This document shows positions 35,341-43,364 of a stretch of DNA of 55,838 nucleotides, one piece after another (the stretch's first letter is position 1; every line of letters begins with the position of its first letter). The notes under the pieces are model-generated. The model ran no database searches, was not told the DNA's origin, and saw nothing but the letters and a program-made list of their open reading frames with translations. The translations under genes and the position numbers were made by a program. The DNA comes from an uncultured Roseburia sp. (GTDB lineage: Bacteria > Bacillota > Clostridia > Lachnospirales > Lachnospiraceae), in NCBI GenBank assembly GCA_947642555.1, contig CANRSX010000033.1, positions 1 to 55,838 on the forward strand, given 5' to 3'.

Positions 35341-36786
35341 TTAAAATGAGAGTTCTATCTTCGTTGCAATCATTGGCTCCGGCGCTTCCGTGGCAAGGCC
35401 CTTCGGGCAGGCCCATTCCTCCGCGCCCTCCTGCCTGCACTGGGAGATGAGGTCCAGGTTCGCCTTCTGCTCGGCTAACTCCGCGAGGACGAGATCGGGC
35501 GCTTTCATCGCCTTCAGCACGCCGGATAATCGTTCCGCCACAGCCGGGTGGTCACGGATGACATTTCTGGTCTCATAAGGATCCTCCGCCAGGTCGTAAA
35601 GCCGGTCTTCCCCGTCGAAACCCGAAAAGGTGACGTATTTGTACTGTCTCCATATTGCCATGCGCCCGATGGAGCTTGCGCCGAACCGGTGGCTTACCTC
35701 GGAGACGACAATCCGGTCTTCCTCTGTTATCGTACCACAAATCAGATCAGAAAGACACCTCCCGTCCTGTTTTGGCGGCAGAGGCGCGTCTGTCATCCGG
35801 CAGATCGTGGGGCCAAGGTCCAGAAGACTGACCGGGGAACACACCTCCTTTCCCCGCGGGATGCCGGCGCCGGCAAAGATCATCGGCACATGGACGCTGG
35901 CCTCATAAAACGTATTTTTTCCATAAAAACCGTGCTCGCCGTTCATATCCCCGTGATCGGAGACGTAGATCACGATGCCCTCCCGTTTGTTTGCCGCAAG
36001 ATAATGTTCCCAGGCATCCAGAATGCGGCCGATATTCTGATCCAGGAATTCCGTCATGCCGTAATAGGCGGCCATGGCGGCGCGCACGGTTTCCGGGTCG
36101 GTATCTTTCAGCTTTTTCTGAAAAACAGGATGCATGTCCCCCTCATAGGAAGCCTCCGGGAGATGGACCCTGTCGTAATAATAATCGAACAGCTCCTTCG
36201 GCGCAACATAGGGAAAATGGGGCGCGTACATGCCGACACACAGAAACTGCGGCCGTTCATATGTGCCTGTGAGATACCGGACGGCGGCATCCGTGACCTC
36301 TCTGTCATAGGACAGGACGGTGGAATCCCCGCCGCCCATGCAGCGGATGGCCAGGTGTTCGATGCGTCCGGCGTTCCAGGGCAGCGCGTCTGTGCCGGTG
36401 CGCTTCCTGCGCCCGTGCGTCGTCGGGGTGATATCGCCTGTAAGACGTTTTGTAAAGCCGTGCCGCTGGTCGGGCCCGATAAAATGCATCCGTCCGCAGA
36501 GGGTGGTGTCGTACCCGGCCGCGTTCAGGGAATGGACAAATGTCGCGGTATCCGGGTGCAGCGACGCGTCGTTGGTCAGCGCCTTGATGGAGGAGGCATA
36601 CCGCCCGGAGAGCATGGTGAGCCTCGACGGCACGCACAGCGGGCAGGCGGCATAGCAGTCCCGCATCACGGTTCCTTCTGCGGCCAGGCGGTCGAGGCAG
36701 GGCGTTCGCACAATCTGATTTCCGGCATTGCCCATAAGCCGGTAAGAATGCTGGTCTGAGATGAGAAAAAGAATATCCTGCGGCAT
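35341..36786 (-). CDS. Sulfatase (S1 family, Cys-type)
   Basis: A 481-aa type I sulfatase, different in sequence from the one at 32384. Cys51 in CVPSRLTMLSGRYA is the formylglycine site; ISDQHSYRLMGN and YVSDHGDMNGEHGFYGK supply metal and substrate residues. No signal peptide is present. Start: AAAGGAG with 7-nt spacing before the ATG at 36786. It is the first gene of the minus-strand sulfatase cluster, and its leader contains the second copy of the ~160-bp inverted-repeat element. Confidence 0.92.
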   Translation of the reverse strand: MPQDILFLISDQHSYRLMGNAGNQIVRTPCLDRLAAEGTVMRDCYAACPLCVPSRLTMLSGRYASSIKALTNDASLHPDTATFVHSLNAAGYDTTLCGRMHFIGPDQRHGFTKRLTGDITPTTHGRRKRTGTDALPWNAGRIEHLAIRCMGGGDSTVLSYDREVTDAAVRYLTGTYERPQFLCVGMYAPHFPYVAPKELFDYYYDRVHLPEASYEGDMHPVFQKKLKDTDPETVRAAMAAYYGMTEFLDQNIGRILDAWEHYLAANKREGIVIYVSDHGDMNGEHGFYGKNTFYEASVHVPMIFAGAGIPRGKEVCSPVSLLDLGPTICRMTDAPLPPKQDGRCLSDLICGTITEEDRIVVSEVSHRFGASSIGRMAIWRQYKYVTFSGFDGEDRLYDLAEDPYETRNVIRDHPAVAERLSGVLKAMKAPDLVLAELAEQKANLDLISQCRQEGAEEWACPKGLATEAPEPMIATKIELSF

Positions 36787-36813
36787 GTGATTGCTCCTTT
36801 GCTATTTTTCACG

Positions 36814-36976
36814 AAAAGTTCAGCCCGCGCCATTCGCAAAACCGTGCCTGACGGCACTCTCCGTTGCTTCGCAACTTATTTTTGCTCATATACGGGCGCT
36901 CCCTCAGTCAGAATCGATGTGTGAAAATTCGTGCGAGCACGATTTCCCCCATGCGATTCCGACTGGCTGAACTTTT
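36814..36976. repeat. ~160-bp terminal-inverted-repeat element, copy 2 (MITE-like)
   Basis: Perfect 12-bp terminal inverted repeats AAAAGTTCAGCC (36814-36825) and GGCTGAACTTTT (36965-36976). Interior blocks CGCGCCATTCGCAAAA and TTATTTTTGCTCATATACGG match copy 1 at 27823-27981. It is non-coding and sits 27 bp before the sulfatase start, in its likely leader. Confidence 0.88.
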
Positions 36977-37055
36977 CATAGAAATAGTATACCCGCCGCA
37001 GGAATATAAAGTTGTCTGAATTTGATAAAAATATCGTAAAATTGATAAATGACGC

Positions 37056-37127
37056 TTTCTACATATCATCAAAAGCCCAGAGGAACGTGTCCGGATTCGG
37101 CATGCCGGCAGGCTGTTCCCGATTGAA
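37056..37127. repeat. 72-bp direct repeat, copy A
   Basis: It is identical over 72 bp to 37793-37864, which is the 3' end of the 537-aa gene. It therefore encodes, on the minus strand, a detached copy of that gene's last ~23 codons including the stop. The two copies bracket the broken toxin-antitoxin module. Confidence 0.95.
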
Positions 37128-37177
37128 TTTCTCTGAAGGAAGAGGTTATATATCCGCCGGACAATGGCGGCCTGTTA

Positions 37178-37233
37178 TTAGTTTTCGTTCAGGATATCGA
37201 GCAGTTCACGAGGTGTTACAACACATAGCAGAT
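37178..37233 (-). pseudogene. C-terminal remnant of a toxin gene (PIN-type?)
   Basis: Directly after the antitoxin stop, the minus strand encodes NDLLCVVTPRELLDILNEN and a stop. This resembles the end of PIN-family TA toxins (xxVTPxELLxxL). The normal toxin start ATG position is present near 37233, but the body of the gene is missing. Identification rests on about 19 residues. Confidence 0.4.
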
Positions 37234-37239
37234 CATTCT

Positions 37240-37533
37240 TTACACCTCAGCACGCGCAAGATCAATTTCCCTGTTGATATCATCAGGACTCATATCTGCA
37301 ACGCCGTTTTCTTTAGCCTGTGCTCGCAGGGCATTGAATGCCTGCATTGTGCCTTCCCTGGTGATATCAGTTTCAGGAGATGATATTTCAAAAGGTATCC
37401 TGCGTTGCCTGACAACGGCTCTTGCGAATACATTAATTGCTGTAGTAGCGTTCATGCCGAAGTCCTGGCATAAGCCATCAAATTGTTTTTTTAATGTCTC
37501 GTCCATGCGGACACTGAAAGTTGCCTGTGCCAT
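37240..37533 (-). CDS. RelB/DinJ-family antitoxin
   Basis: A 97-aa ribbon-helix-helix antitoxin: ATFSVRMDETLKKQFD supplies the DNA-binding strand and first helix, NATTAINVFARAVVRQRRIP the core, and the acidic C-terminus should bind a toxin. Start: of two ATGs the one at 37533 has the better distance (7 nt) from AAAGGAGG. Its partner toxin is reduced to a short remnant, so this is an orphan antitoxin. It lies between the two 72-bp direct repeats. Confidence 0.88.
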   Translation of the reverse strand: MAQATFSVRMDETLKKQFDGLCQDFGMNATTAINVFARAVVRQRRIPFEISSPETDITREGTMQAFNALRAQAKENGVADMSPDDINREIDLARAEV

Positions 37534-37539
37534 AATCAT

Positions 37540-37792
37540 GCCTCCTTTACATCTTTTCTATAGTATATGAGAAAAGGTGCAAAAAATCAATAACTAGAAC
37601 TCATTAGATGCGTTTAGGTTTGAATTTACCAAAACATGATTCCTCGTTTATCATAAACGCTTCCGCCAGTATCATTGCGGAGGCGTATTGCCCGGTCAGG
37701 AGCCATCACGGTGGCAAGCGGCAGCTTATAAATCACAAGGACCACCTCCATCTGTATAGTAGTAACCACAAAAATCCAAAAAATCAAAAAGT
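37540..37792. other. Intergenic stretch with possible integrase scrap
   Basis: There is no intact gene. On the minus strand a GGAGG-preceded GTG frame of about 37 codons (near 37735-37624) ends in RNDTGGSVYDKRG, which is reminiscent of tyrosine-recombinase N-termini. The likeness is short and weak. The rest is AT-rich with no hairpin. Confidence 0.25.
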
Positions 37793-37864
37793 TTTCTACA
37801 TATCATCAAAAGCCCAGAGGAACGTGTCCGGATTCGGCATGCCGGCAGGCTGTTCCCGATTGAA
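37793..37864. repeat. 72-bp direct repeat, copy B (3' end of the 537-aa gene)
   Basis: Exact match to 37056-37127. It includes the TAG stop (37798-37796 on the minus strand) and the last ~22 codons of the 537-aa protein. Confidence 0.95.
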
Positions 37865-39409
37865 CTTCCGGACCCGCGCGCGGAGACTGTTTTCCCCGCG
37901 TTCGCAGTACCACTGGAACTCGTTCAGGATGAGCTCGCAGCTCTGGCTTCTCTCCCCTGCATTTTCAAGAAAATGGCGGCCCAGCCGGAATGCGCCCCGC
38001 ACATCTCCGGGAAACCGCTCCAGGTGCGTTTCATCCAGGCGGAGATAGTCGAAGCAGAAGCGGTCCTGCCTGTTTATAAATTTCGTCCATGCTTCTGCCG
38101 CGGGTCTGTATTCCTTCATCGCCGTGAGATAATCCTTTTCCGCATCCGCAAGATCTTTTCTGAGCGCTTCCGCCTGATCGGGATCGCACTCTATCCTGCG
38201 TTCCAGCTCTTTTTTGTACGCCTTTGCTTTTTCATACGCCTCTTTTCGCTCCTCCGCCTCCCGACGGTACAGCGCCGTGTACAGTTTTTTCCCTGCCAGG
38301 AAAAAGACGCAGCCGCTGTACAGATCCACCGCCAGCGGAATGTTAAAAGACGTCGCGCTGCTCTTTTCGAGGGTATGCTGCAGCGCGCCAATCTGGTCCG
38401 GATCCATCATGCAGAATCCGGCGGAGTTCATGCGCCAGCCGTCTGGTACCGCGTCGCCGTCCGGATTTTTTTTATGGATCTCGTAGCCCTGCGGACTGTT
38501 GCAGTATGCCTCGAACAATCGCATGGAAAAGTCACGCTTTTTTCGGGATCCTGTGGTGAAGGGATCTGTGCGGTCATCATTCCCGGTCTCTGCCGCCGGC
38601 TTAATCATGGGATATCCGCTGTATTCCAGCCAGGTCTTGATCCTGATATGGAGCGCCATCCGTTCCAGAAGACCGGTCAGCCAGGGCAGATAGTCTGTCA
38701 GCTTTTTGTCTCGTTTTGTCCCGACATAGCATTTCAGGCCGTGCAGCCGGGCGGAAATCTCTGTCCCGCCCGCCTCATGCTCCATGCGCAGCATGTTCGT
38801 CAGCTCCGCCAGATCCTTTTTCAGCTGTGCTATGGTGAACATGGTCTCACCCGCTGCACCCTTCTTTGTACTGCTCTTTCGCTTCCGGCAGCCCGGCTTC
38901 CTCTCGCCATCCGGCAGGCCCGTCTGCAGCAGGAGATCCAGGCAGTGGCGCTGGTCCCACAGGCTGGTGTCCTTATAATAAATGTCGTGCGCCGTCAGGT
39001 ATTCCAGCAGCCACAGGTAATAGTCGTCTTCCCCGATCAGCCCCGCCTGGTATCCCGCGTCATTCATCCAGAGCGCTTCCCAGAAAGTCTGGTAATCCTT
39101 CTTTGATGTTTTTTCTGACGGCTGATCCGTGGCCCGGTTCCCTTTTTTTGGAATCTTTTTCAACAGTTTGTCTGCGGCCCGGTCCGGATTTTTCTTCAGA
39201 TGTTCGGCCAGCTTTTTCCTGATCAGGGCTTCATCCTTTCGCCTCAGGGCGCGTTTCGTCGATAGTTCGGGGAAATGCTCCTCCAGAAGCCCCGATATGC
39301 TGTCCGCCCAGAAGTAGCGGTACAGGAAGGAACGTTCCGCCCTGCTGGTATATTCGAGGATCAGATCGCGGTAGAAATTGTCACGGATTGAGTTTACAGA
39401 GCCTTCCAT
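37796..39409 (-). CDS. Unknown 537-aa protein, partner of the 388-aa protein
   Basis: I do not recognise this family. The protein is soluble, rich in charged and aromatic residues, with Lys-rich segments near residues 70-105 and 165-180 and a long coiled-coil-like helix around 385-440 (RREAEERKEAYEKAKAYKKE). No catalytic motif is evident. It overlaps the upstream 388-aa gene by 16 bp, so the two are translationally linked. No good ribosome site separates them. The pair is divergent from the LRR-ClpP-ATPase operon. Its 3' end is duplicated at 37056. Confidence 0.75.
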   Translation of the reverse strand: MEGSVNSIRDNFYRDLILEYTSRAERSFLYRYFWADSISGLLEEHFPELSTKRALRRKDEALIRKKLAEHLKKNPDRAADKLLKKIPKKGNRATDQPSEKTSKKDYQTFWEALWMNDAGYQAGLIGEDDYYLWLLEYLTAHDIYYKDTSLWDQRHCLDLLLQTGLPDGERKPGCRKRKSSTKKGAAGETMFTIAQLKKDLAELTNMLRMEHEAGGTEISARLHGLKCYVGTKRDKKLTDYLPWLTGLLERMALHIRIKTWLEYSGYPMIKPAAETGNDDRTDPFTTGSRKKRDFSMRLFEAYCNSPQGYEIHKKNPDGDAVPDGWRMNSAGFCMMDPDQIGALQHTLEKSSATSFNIPLAVDLYSGCVFFLAGKKLYTALYRREAEERKEAYEKAKAYKKELERRIECDPDQAEALRKDLADAEKDYLTAMKEYRPAAEAWTKFINRQDRFCFDYLRLDETHLERFPGDVRGAFRLGRHFLENAGERSQSCELILNEFQWYCERGENSLRARVRKFNREQPAGMPNPDTFLWAFDDM

Positions 39410-40560
39410 TGCAACTCCCTCCCATAAGATTTCGCCAGCCGGAGAGGCCCTTCACAGATGCGGCTGTGCACATCCAGCGCCTTGTCCGTATCTGCCAGGG
39501 GGGCGATCTTATGCTGGCCCAGATACAGGTTCACGATCTCTTCCAGCTCCCTGCAGAAATCCCGGGGAATTTCTGTCCCCGCCTTCCGAAAGAGCTCCAC
39601 AAAGCGCAGGCAGGCGGAGCAGTACTCGTCCAAACCTTCAAAACCCAGAACCAGCTGCAGCAGTTCCCAGTTTCTGCTCTCCAGCTCGCTCTGCTGTTCA
39701 TACTCAGCTTCCCACCATGCGGCGCGGTCCTCCTCATCCAGCTCATCCAGGGGACTCCAGTAATCGTCTTCTTCGAAGTCGGAGAAGGCATCGGCAAAGC
39801 CGTCGTCATCCTCTCCGTCCTCATAAAAAAGATCGTCGTCCATATCCGTCTCGTCTGCTTCCTCCGGCTGTTCTGTCCCCTCCGTCTCGTCTGTTTCTTC
39901 CGGCTGTTCTGTCTCCTCCGTCTCGCCTGCTTCTTCCGGCTGTTCTGCTTCCTCCGTTTCTTCTGTCAGGTTTTCGATCCAGTATTCGGTCCGCAGATGC
40001 GGAGGGGACAGTGCCCAGTCGTCATCCAGGATCCTTACATTCAGATCCTTAAAGGTAAGGTAATGGTTGATGGGAGAATACAGATGGAAGCCGAAGTTCC
40101 CGTCATATCCCCCGTACAGCTCATTCTGGCTGGTTCCGTCCTGCCCTTTTGTGATACACCAGCCCCGGGAGAACCACTTTGCCTGCTCCAGCAGAAAGGC
40201 GAAGTCGGTCCGCTCCTTTAACTCGCCGCCCCGCGCGTAGTAGTAACCTCCCCGGCACAGGCTGCACCGCATGACCAGATAAAGGTACAGGCCGTACAGC
40301 TCCCGCCGCGTCCGAAGGTAGGACTTCACCCAGCCTTTCTTAATGTAGCGCTTCGCGAGCAGCTTCTCCTCCCAAAGGGAGAGCATCTCCTCCACCAGGG
40401 TGTGGAGCTTTTCCGGACAAAACTCCCCCTTCTGATCTGTAATCTCCCGCCGGAAGGAGTAGTCGTGGCCCTTCATGCGGCGCATGAGCTCCTCCGCCGC
40501 CTCCTGCAGGCTCTGGAGGTTTTTCTCACAGATTTCCAGTTTTTCCTTAGACAATTCCAT
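39394..40560 (-). CDS. Unknown 388-aa protein with acidic repeat
   Basis: A soluble protein of unknown family. The N-terminal ~190 residues are helical with conserved-looking aromatic positions (LYGLYLYLVMRCSLCRGGYY, EYWIENL). Residues ~200-240 hold three 12-residue repeats (EETEQPEEADET type), followed by an acidic stretch rich in Asp, Glu and Trp to about 285, then a second helical domain. It is first in a two-gene unit with the 537-aa protein and overlaps it by 16 bp. The ATG at 40560 has a moderate GGTGA/AAAGG upstream sequence. Function unknown; the acidic middle could act as a flexible spacer or bind a basic partner such as the Lys-rich 537-aa protein. Confidence 0.75.
   Translation of the reverse strand: MELSKEKLEICEKNLQSLQEAAEELMRRMKGHDYSFRREITDQKGEFCPEKLHTLVEEMLSLWEEKLLAKRYIKKGWVKSYLRTRRELYGLYLYLVMRCSLCRGGYYYARGGELKERTDFAFLLEQAKWFSRGWCITKGQDGTSQNELYGGYDGNFGFHLYSPINHYLTFKDLNVRILDDDWALSPPHLRTEYWIENLTEETEEAEQPEEAGETEETEQPEETDETEGTEQPEEADETDMDDDLFYEDGEDDDGFADAFSDFEEDDYWSPLDELDEEDRAAWWEAEYEQQSELESRNWELLQLVLGFEGLDEYCSACLRFVELFRKAGTEIPRDFCRELEEIVNLYLGQHKIAPLADTDKALDVHSRICEGPLRLAKSYGRELQWKAL
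39848..39955 (-). repeat. Three 36-bp coding repeats
   Basis: Three adjacent 36-bp units, differing at a few bases, encode the acidic 12-residue repeat within the 388-aa protein. They keep the reading frame and could change number by slippage. Confidence 0.85.
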
Positions 40561-40619
40561 ACATCTTCACCGTTCCTTTCTTAAAATGCGGATGGCGGGC
40601 GGGATTTCCCCGCACAGCT

Positions 40620-40648
40620 ATCCTAGCATTATATTACGAAAAAGTCAA
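40620..40648 (-). promoter_or_regulatory. Possible promoter of the 388/537-aa gene pair
   Basis: Minus strand: TTGACT (40648-40643), 17 bp, TAGGAT (40625-40620), with a TATAAT sequence inside the spacer. It lies in the 237-bp AT-rich region between the divergent operons. The plus-strand promoter could not be placed with confidence. Confidence 0.4.
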
Positions 40649-40797
40649 AAAAACTTTGTAAAATTTACGAATTTTATTTTCCGCCCTGGTAAAGTAGTGG
40701 TTGCAAGGCGCACATGGACAGCCGAATGACCGTCCGAAAGCCTGCGTCCACAAGGAAACGGGGCAGACGAAAATCGAAACAGAAAAGGAGGTTACAT

Positions 40798-41202
40798 ATG
40801 TCAAATGCAAACCGGGAGGGCGGCTTTTATGTCGTCGAAGGATGTCTGGGCAGATACAATGGCCCGGGAGGAGATGTGAGCATTCCGGAAGGCGTCACCG
40901 AAATTGCGGATGGAGCCTTTGCGGGCTGCCGCACTCTGACCCATGTGAAGATCCCGGAGGGGGTCATATGGATCGGCGAAGATGCCTTTGCCGGCTGCAG
41001 GAATCTGATCCATGTGACGATTCCAGAAAGCGTCGTATGGATTGGTGACGGGGCTTTTCGGGATACGGGCCTGGCGGAGAAAACCATTCAGGCTGCATAT
41101 GACCAGGCAGGAGAGTCAGAACTGGCGCTTGAGATGGAGGCCGGACAGCAGCTTTTCTTTGAGGACGATGAGCAGGTGGGCGGCGCGGAACAACCTATTT
41201 AA
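40798..41202 (+). CDS. Short BspA-like leucine-rich-repeat protein
   Basis: A 134-aa protein without a signal peptide. It has about three LRR_5-type repeats between residues ~28 and 92 (VSIPEGVTEIADGAFAGC, VKIPEGVIWIGEDAFAGC, VTIPESVVWIGDGAF), then an acidic C-terminal tail. BspA-like repeats normally occur in large surface proteins, so a short cytoplasmic form at the head of an operon with ClpP and a VirD4-like ATPase is unusual. It may act as a binding adaptor, which is an inference. Start: AAAAGGAGG before ATG40798; an upstream frame from 40714 has no such site. Confidence 0.85.
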   Translation: MSNANREGGFYVVEGCLGRYNGPGGDVSIPEGVTEIADGAFAGCRTLTHVKIPEGVIWIGEDAFAGCRNLIHVTIPESVVWIGDGAFRDTGLAEKTIQAAYDQAGESELALEMEAGQQLFFEDDEQVGGAEQPI

Positions 41203-41248
41203 CAGAGTAATGTAAAACTCAGAATGATGAAAACAGGAGGAAATGAAA

Positions 41249-41362
41249 ATGGCGATTGATTGGGAATACTACCTTGACGCAGAGGGAGATGAACTTCAGG
41301 ACGCATATGACGAGGCGGTGGAAGCGGCAGAGGAAATGATGGGCTGCTGGGACGAGGATTAA
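41249..41362 (+). CDS. 37-aa acidic microprotein
   Basis: The peptide begins MAIDWEYYLDAEGDELQDA and ends CWDED, with at least 13 acidic residues. A strong AGGAGG lies 8 bases before ATG41249 (an ATG six bases earlier is too close). It stands 46 bp after the LRR gene and 35 bp before clpP, so it belongs to the operon. Its clean ribosome site and position argue that it is translated. Small acidic proteins often act as inhibitors or adaptors; no family is recognised. Confidence 0.7.
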   Translation: MAIDWEYYLDAEGDELQDAYDEAVEAAEEMMGCWDED

Positions 41363-41397
41363 GACAGCGGCCGGGGAAAAGAAAGGAGAAAACGAAC

Positions 41398-41991
41398 ATG
41401 TACAATCCAAATGAAGCAAAAATTATCCGGGAAACCTTCCACGGCTATGATCTCATTCCGATTCAGGATGAGATGCTGTCCCACCGGGAGGTGGAGCTGG
41501 TCGGGGAGGTGGACGCGGACTCGGTGAACGCTCTCATCCGGCAGATGCGCTATCTGCAGCGGGAGGATCCAAAGGCGCCGGTCACCCTGTACATCAACAG
41601 CCCCGGCGGAAATGTGGACAGCGGTATGGCGCTCTACGATGTGATGCAGGCGGTGAGCTGCCCCATCCGGACCGTCTGCGTGGGGCTGGCGGCCTCCATG
41701 GCTGCCCTGCTCTTTGTCTCAGGCGCGGAGCGCGACATGCTGCCCCACAGCCGCCTCATGATTCACGATCCGCTGATCGTGCAGACCGGCGGCAGCGCCC
41801 TGAAGCTGAAAGCGGTCAGCGATGACCTGATGGAAACCCGGCAGATCATCGCCAGGGTCATCGCGGAGCACTCCGGCAAAAGTATGGAGGAGATCCTAGC
41901 CAAAACCGCCAGTGACAGCTATTTCCGGGCAGAAGAAGCCCTGGAATTCGGCCTCGCCGACCACATCATCACAAGCCTTGCGGATAAGTGA
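41398..41991 (+). CDS. ClpP-family serine protease subunit
   Basis: A 197-aa S14-family protease. The catalytic triad is complete: Ser100 (GLAASMAAL), His123 (LMIHDPL) and Asp173 (ASDSYF). YINSPGGNVDSG forms the oxyanion region. The N-terminus is longer and different from housekeeping ClpP, and several otherwise conserved positions differ (SGKSMEEILAKTASDSYFRA in place of TGQ...DTERDxFMSA), indicating a specialised paralogue. Chambered ClpP needs an AAA+ or other ring ATPase to feed it; no clpX or clpA is here, but a VirD4/TraG-like ring ATPase is encoded 58 bp downstream. GAAAGGAG precedes ATG41398. Confidence 0.92.
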   Translation: MYNPNEAKIIRETFHGYDLIPIQDEMLSHREVELVGEVDADSVNALIRQMRYLQREDPKAPVTLYINSPGGNVDSGMALYDVMQAVSCPIRTVCVGLAASMAALLFVSGAERDMLPHSRLMIHDPLIVQTGGSALKLKAVSDDLMETRQIIARVIAEHSGKSMEEILAKTASDSYFRAEEALEFGLADHIITSLADK

Positions 41992-42049
41992 TCCGGCGGT
42001 ATCTGTTCTGCAGCCGTATAAGATCCATTTTATCAGAGGAGGGAAAAAT

Positions 42050-43354
42050 ATGTACAGCAACATCAAAACCAAACGTATCCTTGCAAAAGACATCATCGTC
42101 AGCAATGACACCTGGGTCACAGAGATCAACAACAACGATCTGCTGGTGGGACCGCCGGGCAGCGGCAAGACCAGGGGCTATGTGATCCCCAACATCCTCC
42201 ACGCCCAGGACAGTCTGATCGTCGCCGACACCAAGGGGAACCTGTGCAGGCTGTACGGGGGATACTTAAAGGAAAAGGGCTACACGGTCATGCACCTGGA
42301 CTTCACGGACGTGGCGAGCACCCCCTGGGGCTACAACCCTCTGGCTTTTATCCGGAAATGCCGGGACAGTCAGGCAAATAAATCCGGCGATTACTACAGT
42401 GAGCAGGATATCAAAAAGATTGCGCAGGCCATCTGCCCCTGCTTAAATTCAGAAGAACCCTTCTGGGATCAGGCAGCCCAGATGTATCTGGAGGCAATCC
42501 TTCTCTTTATCATGAATGTGCTGCCACAGGAGCGGCACAACCTGTTCGAGGCCTTCACCTTCCTTTCAAGGATGGGTACAGACGACCTGAACGATATGAT
42601 CGATGATGAGTGTGCCGACCATCCTGACAGCGCCTTTGCGCGCAAGATACGGATGATCCGGCAGAACGCAAAAGCGGAGAGAATGGATGCCAGCATCAGG
42701 GGAATCCTGGCGCAGCACCTGGACGTGGTGGCATATCCCGGCGTGAAGCGGATGTTCTGCATGAAGGAGCAGGTGGATATGAGAGCCTTTCTCAAAGGGA
42801 AAACGGCGCTGTTTTTGTCCATCAGTGATTCGGACCGCAGCCAGGACGCCCTGGTCAATCTCTTCTACACCCAGGCGCTGCAGTATCTCATGGGTGCTGC
42901 GGACCGGCAGCCGGACAGCCGTCTTCCGATCCCGGTGCGTTTCATTCTGGATGACTTCAGCACCAACACCGTGATCCCGGATTTTGACAACATCATCTCC
43001 GTGATCCGTTCCCGGGAGATCTACGTCAGCCTGGTCATCCAGAGCATCTCCCAGCTGGAAGGCCTCTATGACCATGCCAAAGCCCAGACCATCATCAACG
43101 GCTGCGACCACTGCCTGTACCTGGGAGGGACGGACTTTCAGACGGCGGAGTACTTTGCCAGAAAGTTCAACTGTCAGGTCTCCACGGTGCTCAACCTGCC
43201 CCTTAACACCCTGTTCGTCTTCGAGAGGGGCAGCGTCCCCAGAAAGGCCGGGAAGTATGAGCTAAGCAGTGATACCGTCTACCGCAGCCTGATGATGCAG
43301 AGAAAGCGGACAAAGGAAGAAGCCGGGGCGGAATATGGAAACGGGGCTTTATGA
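42050..43354 (+). CDS. Soluble VirD4/TraG-like (FtsK/HerA superfamily) ATPase
   Basis: A 434-aa ATPase of the type IV coupling-protein family. Walker A is GPPGSGKT (Lys40-Thr41) and Walker B is RFILDDFSTN, where TraG proteins usually read LDEF. The block IISVIRSREIYVSLVIQSIS with the following QLEGLY is the family's motif 3. Conjugative coupling proteins start with membrane helices and are ~550-650 aa; this one lacks them and is shorter, so it is soluble. No relaxase or mating-pore genes are nearby. Start: AGAGGAGGG before ATG42050. It is the last gene of the LRR-microprotein-ClpP operon. It could be a decayed conjugation gene, but its intact frame and fixed company argue for a separate role. 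Confidence 0.88.
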   Translation: MYSNIKTKRILAKDIIVSNDTWVTEINNNDLLVGPPGSGKTRGYVIPNILHAQDSLIVADTKGNLCRLYGGYLKEKGYTVMHLDFTDVASTPWGYNPLAFIRKCRDSQANKSGDYYSEQDIKKIAQAICPCLNSEEPFWDQAAQMYLEAILLFIMNVLPQERHNLFEAFTFLSRMGTDDLNDMIDDECADHPDSAFARKIRMIRQNAKAERMDASIRGILAQHLDVVAYPGVKRMFCMKEQVDMRAFLKGKTALFLSISDSDRSQDALVNLFYTQALQYLMGAADRQPDSRLPIPVRFILDDFSTNTVIPDFDNIISVIRSREIYVSLVIQSISQLEGLYDHAKAQTIINGCDHCLYLGGTDFQTAEYFARKFNCQVSTVLNLPLNTLFVFERGSVPRKAGKYELSSDTVYRSLMMQRKRTKEEAGAEYGNGAL

Positions 43355-43364
43355 AAAACATATC

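Noticed and set aside
42050..43354. Evidence for an integrative conjugative element
   Set aside because: A single VirD4-like gene without relaxase, mating-pore genes or an intact integrase is not enough.
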